In this document: in pieces, positions 11,260 through 20,100 of the stretch | Position numbering within the stretch: position 1 is the first letter of the stretch | Layout: the number at the start of each line of letters is the position of its first letter | Origin: Cafeteria roenbergensis | Lineage: Eukaryota > Sar > Bigyra > Bicosoecida > Cafeteriaceae | DNA length: 64,000 nucleotides | Direction: 5' to 3' | Assembly (NCBI GenBank): GCA_008330645.1 | Contig: VLTN01000016.1 | Coordinates: forward strand, 124,001 to 188,000 | Notes under the pieces: model-generated | The model's input: only the letters and a program-made list of their open reading frames with translations | Told to the model about the DNA's origin: nothing | Databases searched by the model: none | Translations under genes and position numbers: made by a program

Positions 11260-12864
11260 TTACTCGCACTCGCTGCGCACTGCAGCCAGCACGTCCTTGA
11301 TGGCAGCGATGCTGCTGTCCAGCGTCTCCTCCGCGATCATGAGGGGCGGGGAGAACCGGATGATGTTCTGGTGGGTGGGCTTGGCTAGCACGCGCGCGTC
11401 CTTGGCCAGGCGGAGGCAGACGTCCCACGCGCTGAACGGCTTGCCCGTTGCCTTGTGGGTGCCCGGGCGCACGGTGACGGCGTTGAGAAGGCCGCGGCCG
11501 CGCACGCTCTCCACGCTCCCGCCGGCGCCCTCGGGCTCCACCATCTCCTGCATTTGGCTGCGGAACACGGCGCCGAGCTTGTCGGCGCGGGCAGGCAGCT
11601 TCTCATCGATGAGGACGCGGACGGCCTCCTCCGCCACCGCGCAGGCGAGGGGGTTGCCGCCGAACGTGGAGCCGTGCTGGCCGCGCTTGATGGAAAGCAC
11701 GACCTCGTCCGAGCCGAGCACGGCCGACGCTGGCAGCACGCCGCCGGACAGAGCCTTGCCGAGGATGACGATGTCGGGCTTGACCTCATCCCAGTCAGAG
11801 CAGAGCATGCGGCCGGTGCGGCCCAGGCCGGTCTGCACCTCATCGGCGATGAGGAGGACGTTGTGGGCCTCGCACACGCGCTTGGCCTCCCGCAGGTAGC
11901 CCTCGGGGGGCACCACCACGCCGGCCTCGCCTTGGATAGGCTCCACCATGAAGGCGGCCACGCGGTCGCTGCCGTGGCGCGTGATTGCCTCCTCCAGCGC
12001 CGCGATGCTGCCGTAGTCGATCGTGTCAAAGCCGGGCATGAACGGGCCGAAGCCGCCAGAGGACGACGGGTCGGTGCTGGAGCTGACGGCTGCCAGCGTG
12101 CGGCCCCAGAAGTTGTTCTTGGCGAAGAGAACCACCGCCTCGTTCGCGGGGACGCCCTTGACGTCGTAGGCCCAGCGCCTGGCCATCTTGATCGCAGTCT
12201 CGCCGCCCTCGACTCCCGTGTTCATTGGCAGCACGCGGTCGTACCCAAAGGTCGTGGTCAAAAACTTGGCGTACCGGCCCAGGCGCTCCGTGTAGAAGGC
12301 GCGGGAGGCGAGCGTGAGCTTGTCGGCCTGCTCCTTGAGGGCTGCGATGATGCGCGGGTGGCAGTGGCCCTGGTTCATGGACGAGTACGCGGAGAGGAAA
12401 TCGGTGTACTCGACGCCGTCCACGTCCCACACAGACGACCCCATGCCGCGCTCGAGCACCACGGGAAGCGGCTGGTAGTTGTGGGCGTTGTACTTTTCCT
12501 CCAGCGCAATGCACTGCGGCGCCAGTGGGCAGCGCGAGCACGGCAGAAACGAACGGGCGAACGTGGCTGCGAGCGTTCGGGACGCCGGCGACCCCACACC
12601 CTCCCCCCGTTTGCCCTGCCTCCACCGCCACGCAGCACGCACCGCGTGGGCCAGCCCAGGCCCGCGATGGGACTCCGCCTGTAGGCTCGCAGGGCGGCAG
12701 ACCCCGTGCGAGGCGTGGCGGGCAGAGGAATGCATGCTGCAGCCATTGTTCCAGCTCACCTGGTCACTGCGGCTGGCTGACGCAAGCCCGCGGGCCCCGG
12801 CCCGCGCGGCCGGAGATGCGGCAGACCTGGCCAACATGCGCTGCGCTGTGCGGCGGATCGCCAT
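11260..12864 (-). CDS. OAT: Ornithine aminotransferase, mitochondrial
   Basis: Exon 1 is 12760-12864 and exon 2 is 11260-12513, phase 0 (452 aa; the human enzyme is 439). Exon 1 encodes an Arg/Ala/Ser-rich presequence (MAIRRTAQRMLARSAAS), typical of a mitochondrial targeting peptide. Exon 2 begins in the conserved EKYNAHNYQPLPVVLERG. The fold-type I PLP signature is complete: DEVQTGLGRTG followed by DIVILGKALSGG, whose Lys forms the Schiff base; GQHGSTFGGNPLAC follows. The reaction is L-ornithine plus 2-oxoglutarate to glutamate-5-semialdehyde plus glutamate, linking arginine breakdown with proline and glutamate. The intron (247 bp) has a gtgagc donor and gcag acceptor. The gene converges with VPS50 and diverges from CIBAR. 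Sequence similarity is strong over the full length, so alternative aminotransferase assignments are unlikely. Confidence 0.96.
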   Translation of the reverse strand: MAIRRTAQRMLARSAASPAARAGARGLASASRSDQVSWNNGCSMHSSARHASHGVCRPASLQAESHRGPGLAHAVRAAWRWRQGKRGEGVGSPASRTLAATFARSFLPCSRCPLAPQCIALEEKYNAHNYQPLPVVLERGMGSSVWDVDGVEYTDFLSAYSSMNQGHCHPRIIAALKEQADKLTLASRAFYTERLGRYAKFLTTTFGYDRVLPMNTGVEGGETAIKMARRWAYDVKGVPANEAVVLFAKNNFWGRTLAAVSSSTDPSSSGGFGPFMPGFDTIDYGSIAALEEAITRHGSDRVAAFMVEPIQGEAGVVVPPEGYLREAKRVCEAHNVLLIADEVQTGLGRTGRMLCSDWDEVKPDIVILGKALSGGVLPASAVLGSDEVVLSIKRGQHGSTFGGNPLACAVAEEAVRVLIDEKLPARADKLGAVFRSQMQEMVEPEGAGGSVESVRGRGLLNAVTVRPGTHKATGKPFSAWDVCLRLAKDARVLAKPTHQNIIRFSPPLMIAEETLDSSIAAIKDVLAAVRSECE

Positions 12865-13344
12865 GATTCGAACTCGGGGGCCGACAAGGGGAGCAAGGTG
12901 CGGGCCATCGGCCGCGCCCGACACAGAAAAAGCGCTGGGCACTGCTCTGCCGCCCAGCGACTCCGCCAAGTCAAGGTACTCCCGACGCTCGCACGCAGGA
13001 GGACCGCGGGGCTCGACGCAAACGGGGCAGGCCGCGTTTGCTTACTGTGCCTCCACCTCCGATAGCACACCCGCCTTCCCCGGCTGTGCGCGCGTTGTGG
13101 ATGTGATTGCCTTGGCGGCTGCGAAACTGAGCTCTCAAGCCCTTGGCCAGGGGCCGGTGGCAACGCCCACAAAGGCAGGCCAGGCCGAGTTTCATGGCAG
13201 TCCACGGCGCAGAGCGCCCCGGCGGGCCGAAGGGCGCGAGCCATTGCGCTCGTCGTTTGCCCTATCACAATTCGTACCGCGGCTCTGCCGGCGACGGTTG
13301 GCAGCGCCGCTCGCTCGGCACTCTCGCGAGCGCCGGCGAGCAGC
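12865..13344. other. Divergent intergenic region OAT / CIBAR
   Basis: 480 bp between two start codons. It must hold both promoters, but I see no clear TATA box or recognisable motif, and no convincing coding frame. Confidence 0.5.
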
Positions 13345-13906
13345 ATGGCCTCAGGCACGCGTCCGGGGCAGCAGCCCATCAGTGATGTGATGCTTCACCG
13401 CATCCAGCTGGAGAAGAACGTGGCCGTGAAGCTGCTCGCGGAAGTCAAGTCGGACGTGAACATCGACAAGGTGAGGCCCGTTGGCGCCGGGGCTGCGCCC
13501 GGCAGCCGCACCATCAAGGGCAAGCGCCGAGGACTGTGCCCACGTAGCGAGGTTCTGTCGTGTCGGCCATGCCTTGTGGGGGGGGGGTTGGATGTGATAG
13601 CAGCCGCGGAGGACGGGCACGTCCGAGCACGAGGCGGTTTTTGGTTTGCTTGCGCTTGGTTTGCCGCGGTGCTGGTGACCCGCGCACTGACGCAGCGAAT
13701 GCGTGGGCCTGTCTCCTCGCAAACCGTGATGGCTTGCGCAGGCGGCTGCCTCTCGTCGCGCTACAACGGCGGATAGCCTTCGCGAGCTCGCCGAGGTGGA
13801 GCCCGACTCGCGCTTCCGCAAGGTGTTTGAGAGCCTCGCCGACGCACTCGGCCAGGTCGAGCGGACTCGCAAGGGGGTCCTGGTGAGGTCTTTTGCTGCG
13901 CATCTG

Positions 13907-13955
<49 letters not shown>

Positions 13956-14732
13956 GTTTTCACTGGTGCAAGGTAGCTTCGCGAGCGCCGCGTCTAGAGC
14001 CTGCAGCAGGCAACTGCCGAAGCATCCGGTCCGCTCACAGGCACCTGTCGCTTTGCCTCCTCTGTCGCGCGCGCGTACCCCGCTCCGCAGTGCGACCGGT
14101 TCTCCGAGACCCTCATCGAGCCGCTGAACACCCTCATCTCGGAGCACTTTGCCCCGGCGGAGCGCCTCCTGGCCGACCGCGTGTCGCTGCTGAAGCGCGC
14201 CGAGACCGCCCAGGCTGCCGCGGCCAAGGCCACCGGGTCCGCTGTCGCCGTGCAGAGCAAGCGCATGGCGGCCATGGACGCCACCCAGCAGGCCATCAAC
14301 GCGGACGCCATGGCCCAGTCAGCCATCGTGCGGTCCGCGCACCAGCGCGCGGCCGACCTCAAGGAGATCCTCAGCGAGTACGTGCGTGGCCGCATGCTCT
14401 TCCACTGCCGCGCGCTGGAGGGCTTCTCCCGCGCCTCTGCCGTCATCGCTGGCGCTGACCCGTCGAGAGCGGCAGCCGAGGTGGAGCGCGCAATGCTGGA
14501 CGCCGCGACCGACTCGGCCGTGCTGGCTCTGCCGGGGGACGAGAAGGACGGGAAGAGGGAAGCCGGACACCGGGCGCGCAGCAGCGGGCGGGGAGGGTCG
14601 GCTGGGCGCTCTGGGGCCGGGGCCGGGGCCGGGGCCGCGGCTGCGGCCGCCGCCGCCGGCCCGTCGCCGTCGTACAGCGAGAGCGAAGACGACGCGCTCG
14701 ACGACGACGGTCCCCCGTCGGGGGCGCCGTGA
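13345..14732 (+). CDS. CIBAR/FAM92-type BAR-domain protein
   Basis: Three exons, 13345-13470, 13742-13882 and 14091-14732, all phase 0, give 302 aa. Donors are gtgagg and acceptors gcag. The protein is an alpha-helical BAR domain from near the N-terminus to about residue 220. The segment LKEILSEYVRGRMLFHCRAL matches the FAM92 core around MLFHGKALEVY, and the helix before it (SRFRKVFESLADALGQ) fits in register. The last 70 residues are Gly/Ala/Ser-rich and acidic, probably disordered. In animals CIBAR1/2 bind CBY1 at the ciliary base and bend membrane during ciliogenesis. Here it supports a flagellated organism. The second intron carries a (CTG)15 repeat. Assignment to CIBAR rather than another BAR family rests on the core motif. 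Confidence 0.72.
13909..13953 (+). repeat. (CTG)15 microsatellite in CIBAR intron 2
   Basis: Fifteen perfect CTG units on the sense strand. They lie 26 bases after the exon 2 donor and well before the exon 3 acceptor at 14090, so they are removed by splicing in the model. An in-frame reading as poly-Leu is an artefact of the repeat. Confidence 0.9.
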
Positions 14733-15080
14733 CGCCCTCCGGCGCGCCGTGGTCCCGCCTGCACAACCTGTCATGCCTGGGCTGGTGCATGATGTGAGTG
14801 TGTGCGTGTCCGAGCCAGCGTCCGTGTCTGTGTCTGTGTGTGCCTGCTTGCGTGTGAGGACTTGCATCTTCCTCCTGCGTGGTGCGAACTTGGGTGGGCA
14901 GCCTGCCTGCGTCCCTTTCGGCGTCGAGGCGCTGCAGCGCGAATTGGGCCGTGAGTTGCGCTTGGCTCTGTTCGGCAAAGCTCAACCATGTGACTGCGTG
15001 TGCACTCGCTCCGGGCGCCGCGGCAGGCCGCAGTCGCTCGCGCACGGCCGCCCGAGGGGCTCTAGGGCGGGAAGCCAGCG
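14733..15080. other. Intergenic region CIBAR / NSE4
   Basis: 348 bp between tandem genes. It begins with a GT-rich stretch (14790-14860) likely in the CIBAR 3' untranslated region. No gene was recognised. Confidence 0.5.
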
Positions 15081-16504
15081 ATGGCCGCTCGGGAAACCGA
15101 CTCCCCCGGGCTGGACGCGCTGGAGGAGAGCATTGGCCAGGATGAGGCCGCAATTCGCGAGCGGCACGACGCGCTCGTTGCCGACCCCAAGGCCGCCGTG
15201 GCGATGGCTGCCAAGGCGGAGCTGCGTTCGAAACAGATCCGTGAGGCGGCTGGTGGCGCTGGCTGGCGGACGTGGGGCACCTGGTCGGGCGGCCGCTGGC
15301 GAGGCCCGTAAACCGTCCGTGAACCTGGCCCGCCCTTGCGCGACGCTGCGCGCCAAACGCCGCCGCTCGGCACTTCCCGACGAGCCCTTTGCGCTGTCGT
15401 GTGCGTCCGCTTTGCGTGCACGGCGCAGGCGGCGTGTCGGGCGTGCGGTCGCTGCACGTGAGCGCGCGGGACGCGAGTCTCATGCACGCCCTCAGCCGAG
15501 TTGGCGCTGACGCGTCTGCGGCGGGGACGTCCTTTGGGGACGTTGTGAGCCACCAGAGCTTCATCGAGGGGCTGCGGCATCGCTTCTCCGGCCCGCGGGG
15601 CACCAAGGGCACACCGCTGGTGGGCGGCGCCGAAGGGGGATTCAGCTGGGTCGACCTCGGCGCGGAGCTTGGCGGCTTCACGCGGATCCCCCCCGCGCTG
15701 TGCTTCCTGAGCGGCGTGCTGGGCATCGCGCCGGTTGCGAAGAAGCAGGCGCAGCGGCAGCCGCGGGCCCGGGCGGCCGAGGCCTCCACCGCGCCCGTGC
15801 TCAGACACTCCCACGTGAAGGACCTTGCCGCCGGGGAGTCCGCCAGCGCCAAGCGGCAGGAGGACCTCATGAACGACCTCTCGACGCTGCTGGCCACGGC
15901 CCCAAAGGTCCGCCTGGCGGACGGCAAGAAGGGCCGCCGCCTGCACCTCCTGCGGACGCTGGTGGACCCGTGGTCGCTCACGCAGACGGTAGAGCACATG
16001 TTCCACTTCGCCGGCATCGTAGCGGTCCACCAGGCCCGCGTGGAGCTGGGGAGCGACGGGGAGGCGTACATTGCCGTGGGCACGCTCAGGCGCGGCACGG
16101 GGGGCAGGGACGCGCTGGACGACGAGGCCAAGGACCTGGACGCGGAGGGCCACCTGGAGAACCTCGGCGGCACCAAGCAGTGCGTCCTGGACATGGACCG
16201 GGAACTGTGGAGCATGGCCGTCAAGGCCTACGGCATCGAGGCGCCCGCCCTGCCCCACAGGAAGACCGACGACTCAACGGCGCCGCCCGGGTTGGACTTT
16301 GCCTCCGGGGTGGCCGCCGCACCACGGCCCACAAAGCGCCCCAGGCCGGAGGAAGGCGACGGCGAGGCAGCGCACGCGCACGGGCGCGCCGGCGACGGCC
16401 CCGCGAGCCCTGCTGCCGCCGCCGGCTCGGACGCGGAGGACCGGGCCGAGGCGGGGCGCAGAGGGTCGCGCGGGGCGAAGCGGCTGCGTGGAGGCGAGGC
16501 ATGA
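15081..16504 (+). CDS. NSE4: SMC5/6 complex kleisin subunit Nse4
   Basis: Exons 15081-15240 and 15429-16504 (phase 1, gtgagg..gcag) give 411 aa. The N-terminal half has the kleisin helix region (GVRSLHVSARDASLMHALS) that contacts the Smc6 neck. The C-terminal winged helix carries the family signature: RTLVDPWSLTQTVEHMFHFA, equivalent to the DP.SF.QTVEN.F motif, followed by a short acidic strand. The tail (last 100 aa) is charged and low-complexity with a basic KRPRPEE segment. Nse4 bridges Smc5 and Smc6 heads with Nse1 and Nse3 in DNA repair and restriction of extrachromosomal DNA. It is immediately upstream (155 bp) of the RuvC-like gene on the same strand. The intron was placed because it removes a stretch with no family similarity and joins the helix in frame. 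Confidence 0.85.
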
Positions 16505-16658
16505 CGTCATCCGGCCGTTGTGCGCATTTGCGTGTGGCTCTGTCTGCCCAAAGGACTTGCTCGAGCGCCTCACGCGCGCCTGGCGGGCCACCCGTGGCAT
16601 TGAGCGGAGCACGGCGGGCGCTTGGGCTGCGGCGCGCACAGTTGCCACACCCCACGGG

Positions 16659-18164
16659 ATGCGCGCCGCTTTGCGCGGCGTGCAGGCGATCTCGGTGGCC
16701 GGCCTTGATGTTTCCATGCGCAGCACCGGCGCGGCCGTTGTCCAAGTGGTGCTGGGAGGGAGTGGCGCGGCTCGAACCGAGGGCTTGCGGTGGAAGGTGC
16801 CGGAGCTGGGCACGGTGCCGGCCAAGCCGGGAGCAAGCATCCTCGAGACGGGGGCAGCCATCGCCAAGCGTGCCGAGCACCTGGGCGGCGTGTCGAGAGG
16901 CCCAGAGCTGCGCATGCCGCTCCACGGATGCGCCATCGAGGGATTCATGCAGAGTTTTGTTGCGGGCAGGTTCCGGACGCAAAGCCTGTTCTTGCTTGCG
17001 CAGCTCAACGGGCTCGCGGCGAACGCCTTGTGGGATGTCGGCGGCGCGCCCCCGCTCGTCCTGATGCCCAACGCGGTGCGTGCACTGCTCCTCGTCCCGA
17101 CGCTCTCCGAGTGCGAGAAGGAGGAGGAGGCCCTCTACCGCGCGCTGGGGCGGGAGCCGCCGCCGCCGCCGGACCCCGGCGCCGCCTCCGCTGCTCTCAA
17201 GCGCGCTGTGCTGCGGCGCATCGCCATGATGGACCAGGACGCCGCCTGGCCAGTTCGCGGCCCGTCCGCGGCCTCAGCGTCGGTGACCGACCTGGTTCGG
17301 CGACACAGCCCCCCGGGGGCGGAAGCCACCCAGCGCCGCCGCCTGGAAGCCTTGCTCTTGCTCACAGAGAGCGTGTCCGACGAGGCGTTCGACATGGCCG
17401 ACGCAGCGGGGGTTGCCACTGCTGCCGCGTTGAACGCCATCGGCGTGCTCACTGCGACGAGCAGCCCGTCGCTCAAGCTGGCGCTGGCCCGCCACCGGCA
17501 GGCGCGCTCCGCCTCTGCGGAGGACGAGCAAGCCCTGCTGGACGTGGAGCCCGACGCGCGGGCGCTTGGCTCCCCGTGCTGCCGGCAGGAGGGGCTTGAT
17601 GGCCCTCCCTGCGCCGGGAGGAGGGCGGCGGAGATCGGCGCCCTCATCGCGAGGCACGGGACCAAGGCCAGCGTGGCGGCGCTGGGGGCGGCTGACGCCG
17701 AGACCCGGGTCAGGCTGTGCGCGGCGCTGGGCGCCGCGTGGCTCAAGGCCCTGGCGCAGGCCGGCGACACGGCTCGTGCAGGCCACGGGAAGCTGCCCAC
17801 GGGGTGGAAGCCCGGGGCTGGCACCGAGCCAGACGCTGGTTCCGAGGCCGAGTGCCCGCGGTGCAAGCACGTCGGCCTGTCGCTTGGGGCCCTGGGCGCG
17901 TGGCCGTGGGGCGGCGTGTCGCCGGCGCTGGCCAAGGCGACAATCGACAACTTGAGCGCGGCCGTCGCAAAGGCCGCGAACGCCAAGACCAGGCAGAGTT
18001 CGCGCCTGGGTCTCAAGCAGCCCGACGTTGAGCTGCTGGGGCCCATCGTGGCCGGCCTTCGCCTTGGGGCAACCGCAGCGGCTTCCGCAGTGCGCCTCGA
18101 GCTGGAGAGGCACATGCTCGACTCGGGGATTCGTCAAGCCCTCCCCGCGCCGCCTCGTCCGTAA
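16659..18164 (+). CDS. RuvC-like RNase H-fold protein with Cys-containing C-terminal half, unknown role
   Basis: Intronless, 501 aa. The N-terminal 140 aa look like a RuvC/YqgF-type RNase H fold. Strand 1 with an Asp is VAGLDVSMRSTGAAVV, strand 4 with an acidic residue is CAIEGFMQSFVAGRF, then comes a helix SLFLLAQLNGLAANAL and a strand ending LMPNAVRALL. These positions match the first two catalytic acids of RuvC-like nucleases; I cannot place the last acid with confidence. The remaining 350 aa are helical, with Cys pairs (SPCCRQ near 305, ECPRCKH near 405) that could bind metal. A basic, hydrophobic start (MRAALRGVQAIS) might be a short targeting peptide. It is the first ATG after the NSE4 stop. 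Possible roles are a Holliday-junction resolvase or another structure-selective nuclease, perhaps organellar. The fold call is moderate; the function is not established. Confidence 0.5.
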   Translation: MRAALRGVQAISVAGLDVSMRSTGAAVVQVVLGGSGAARTEGLRWKVPELGTVPAKPGASILETGAAIAKRAEHLGGVSRGPELRMPLHGCAIEGFMQSFVAGRFRTQSLFLLAQLNGLAANALWDVGGAPPLVLMPNAVRALLLVPTLSECEKEEEALYRALGREPPPPPDPGAASAALKRAVLRRIAMMDQDAAWPVRGPSAASASVTDLVRRHSPPGAEATQRRRLEALLLLTESVSDEAFDMADAAGVATAAALNAIGVLTATSSPSLKLALARHRQARSASAEDEQALLDVEPDARALGSPCCRQEGLDGPPCAGRRAAEIGALIARHGTKASVAALGAADAETRVRLCAALGAAWLKALAQAGDTARAGHGKLPTGWKPGAGTEPDAGSEAECPRCKHVGLSLGALGAWPWGGVSPALAKATIDNLSAAVAKAANAKTRQSSRLGLKQPDVELLGPIVAGLRLGATAAASAVRLELERHMLDSGIRQALPAPPRP

Positions 18165-18390
18165 TCCGCCCGCGCTCTTTGGCGCGTGGCCACCACCAGC
18201 TCCCCCGCCCCTGCGAGCCGAAGAGCCGGCCAGTTGCACCGCCGCACACAATCGAACCGAACCTGTCCTGCGTGGGTCAGTCGGCAGAGCCGCAGCGACC
18301 TCTTGCCAAGGTCACAAACTCAAAGTCGACGTGCCTGCGTGCGGGAGGCGCCGCGTGCAGCACCGCAGCCGTCGCAGCGGAGCGGGACAT

Positions 18391-19902
18391 ATGCTTGGCG
18401 CGCGAGCGCTCGCCCGGCTCGGCCGCTCGAGGCGCGTCTCGCCGGCCGCCGCGCCTGCACAGGCGCTCGCGGCGCCGTTCTTGCGGCCTTGGGCCCGCTT
18501 CCACGGCGACGGGGGCGGGTTCCTGGCATTCACCCAGGACGACGGCGTGGTGCCCAAGGAGGCGCGAAAGGTCATCCTGTGGGGCGCGGCCGTGAACGTG
18601 GCGCTGGGGGCGCTGAAGGTGGGCGTGGGCTCGGCAGCAGGCAGCTCCGCGCTTGTTGCAGATGGCGTGCACTCTGTGTCTGACATTGTGTCGGACGTGG
18701 TGACCCTCGCCGCGATGCGCGTGGCGCGCCTGCCCCCCGACGAAAACCATCTCTTTGGCCACGGCCGCGTGGAGGCCATTGGCACTCTGGGCGTGTCGGG
18801 GCTTCTGCTGATGGCGTCGGGGGGCATCGCGGTCCACGCGTACTCTGCCGCACAGGCGCTTCTGCCGGGCCTTCGGGGCGAGGGCGCAGCCCTTGCCGCG
18901 CCCGACTCCTCAGCTGGGGCCGCCCTGGCAGAAGTGGCGGCCGCGGCCGCGGACGGGTCCGCGTCGCTGGACCCGGCATTGAGCGCCGCCTTTGTCGCGG
19001 CCGTGGTGGGCATCGCGGCCAAGGAGTGGCTGTTCCGGTGGACGGCGGCGGTGGCGGAGCGGGTGTCGTCGTCCACGCTGCTGGCCAACGCCTGGCACCA
19101 CCGCTCCGATGCCTTTTCGTCCGTGGTGGCGGCAGCGGGAGTGGGCGGCGCGCTGGCGGGCCTGCCGCTCGTGGACCCGGTGGGCGGGCTTGTTGTGGCA
19201 GCCATGATCGCTAAGCAGGGGGTCGACATGGGGGTGGGCGCGCTGCAGGAGCTGTCGGACGAGGCAGCCGACCCGAGCACGACAGCGGCCGTCCAGCAAG
19301 CGCTGCTTGACGCGGCCCCGGGGGAGATTCTGTCCGTCCGCCGTCTCCGCACTCGGGTGCTAGGTCACTACGTGGCAGCCGAGGCCGAGATTGGCGTCAA
19401 CCCGGCAACCACGCTGACGTCCGCCAACGCGCTGGCCAGGGTTGCCGAGGCCCACGTCCGGAGGCAGTGCCCGCGCGTCGCGGATCTGAGCGTGGCGGTG
19501 GGACCCCACATTTGCGACGGCGCGGCCGGGACCGCTGCTCGTGGTTCTGGGGCAGATGGCACGGCAGGTGACCCATCGGGAGGCGCTGTTGCCCGGCAGC
19601 AGCACGCCTCGCCCTCGCAGGTGCCCCGCCGGCTGCCGGGCAAGGTGGAAGACGACATTGTGTCGCATGTGATTCGCGCCGTGCCTGCAGTGCGCCGTGT
19701 CACGCACCTGCGGCTGCACTTTTTGCCCGGCGGGCGGCGCTGCACCGCGGAGATGGAAATCGAGCTTCGCGACTTCTCGCAGACGCTTCATGACGCGTGC
19801 ATGGTGGCGGCGTCTGCGCGTCGAGCGGCGGAGCTCGTGCACGAGGTGGTGCGGGCGGACGTACACATTGAAGTCCGAGATGACGGCAAGCGGCAGCGCT
19901 AG
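18391..19902 (+). CDS. Cation diffusion facilitator transporter, probably mitochondrial
   Basis: Intronless, 503 aa. The first 50 residues are Arg/Ala/Ser-rich (MLGARALARLGRSRRVS) like a mitochondrial presequence. The CDF membrane domain follows with the two metal-site motifs: VADGVHSVSDIVSD near residue 94 (TM2) and AWHHRSDAFSSVV near residue 236 (TM5). The family motif ENHLFGHGRVEAIG lies between them. An Ala/Gly-rich insertion separates TM4 and TM5. A C-terminal cytoplasmic-type domain (LRTRVLGHYVAAEAEIGVNP) follows, with a second, possibly duplicated regulatory-like segment near the end (THLRLHFLPG). CDF proteins export Zn2+, Fe2+ or Mn2+ by proton antiport; a mitochondrial location would suggest a ZnT9/MMT-like role. 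Substrate cannot be read from sequence here. It is tandem with the upstream RuvC-like gene (226 bp gap). Confidence 0.85.
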   Translation: MLGARALARLGRSRRVSPAAAPAQALAAPFLRPWARFHGDGGGFLAFTQDDGVVPKEARKVILWGAAVNVALGALKVGVGSAAGSSALVADGVHSVSDIVSDVVTLAAMRVARLPPDENHLFGHGRVEAIGTLGVSGLLLMASGGIAVHAYSAAQALLPGLRGEGAALAAPDSSAGAALAEVAAAAADGSASLDPALSAAFVAAVVGIAAKEWLFRWTAAVAERVSSSTLLANAWHHRSDAFSSVVAAAGVGGALAGLPLVDPVGGLVVAAMIAKQGVDMGVGALQELSDEAADPSTTAAVQQALLDAAPGEILSVRRLRTRVLGHYVAAEAEIGVNPATTLTSANALARVAEAHVRRQCPRVADLSVAVGPHICDGAAGTAARGSGADGTAGDPSGGAVARQQHASPSQVPRRLPGKVEDDIVSHVIRAVPAVRRVTHLRLHFLPGGRRCTAEMEIELRDFSQTLHDACMVAASARRAAELVHEVVRADVHIEVRDDGKRQR

Positions 19903-20100
19903 CCTCGGCGCCGCTCGGAGGCAGAAATGGCCGGTGTATTTTCCCGATTTTGCGTGTGTCAAGCCCCGTTGTGCGAACGCTCACCAGCCGGGGCCGGCGC
20001 ACCGTCCGGCGCCCTTGCACCAATCGTGAGTTGCAACAGAGCAGCACTGGGGCAAGTGCCCGCCCAAGCGACGGCACTCGCGAGGGGGGGCGGGGCGCCG

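Noticed and set aside
11455-12684. Plus-strand 409-aa frame rich in His/Ala/Gly
   Set aside because: Antisense shadow of ornithine aminotransferase, a near-certain gene.
13906-14127. Poly-Leu frame starting in a CTG repeat
   Set aside because: Microsatellite inside an intron; no support as a protein.
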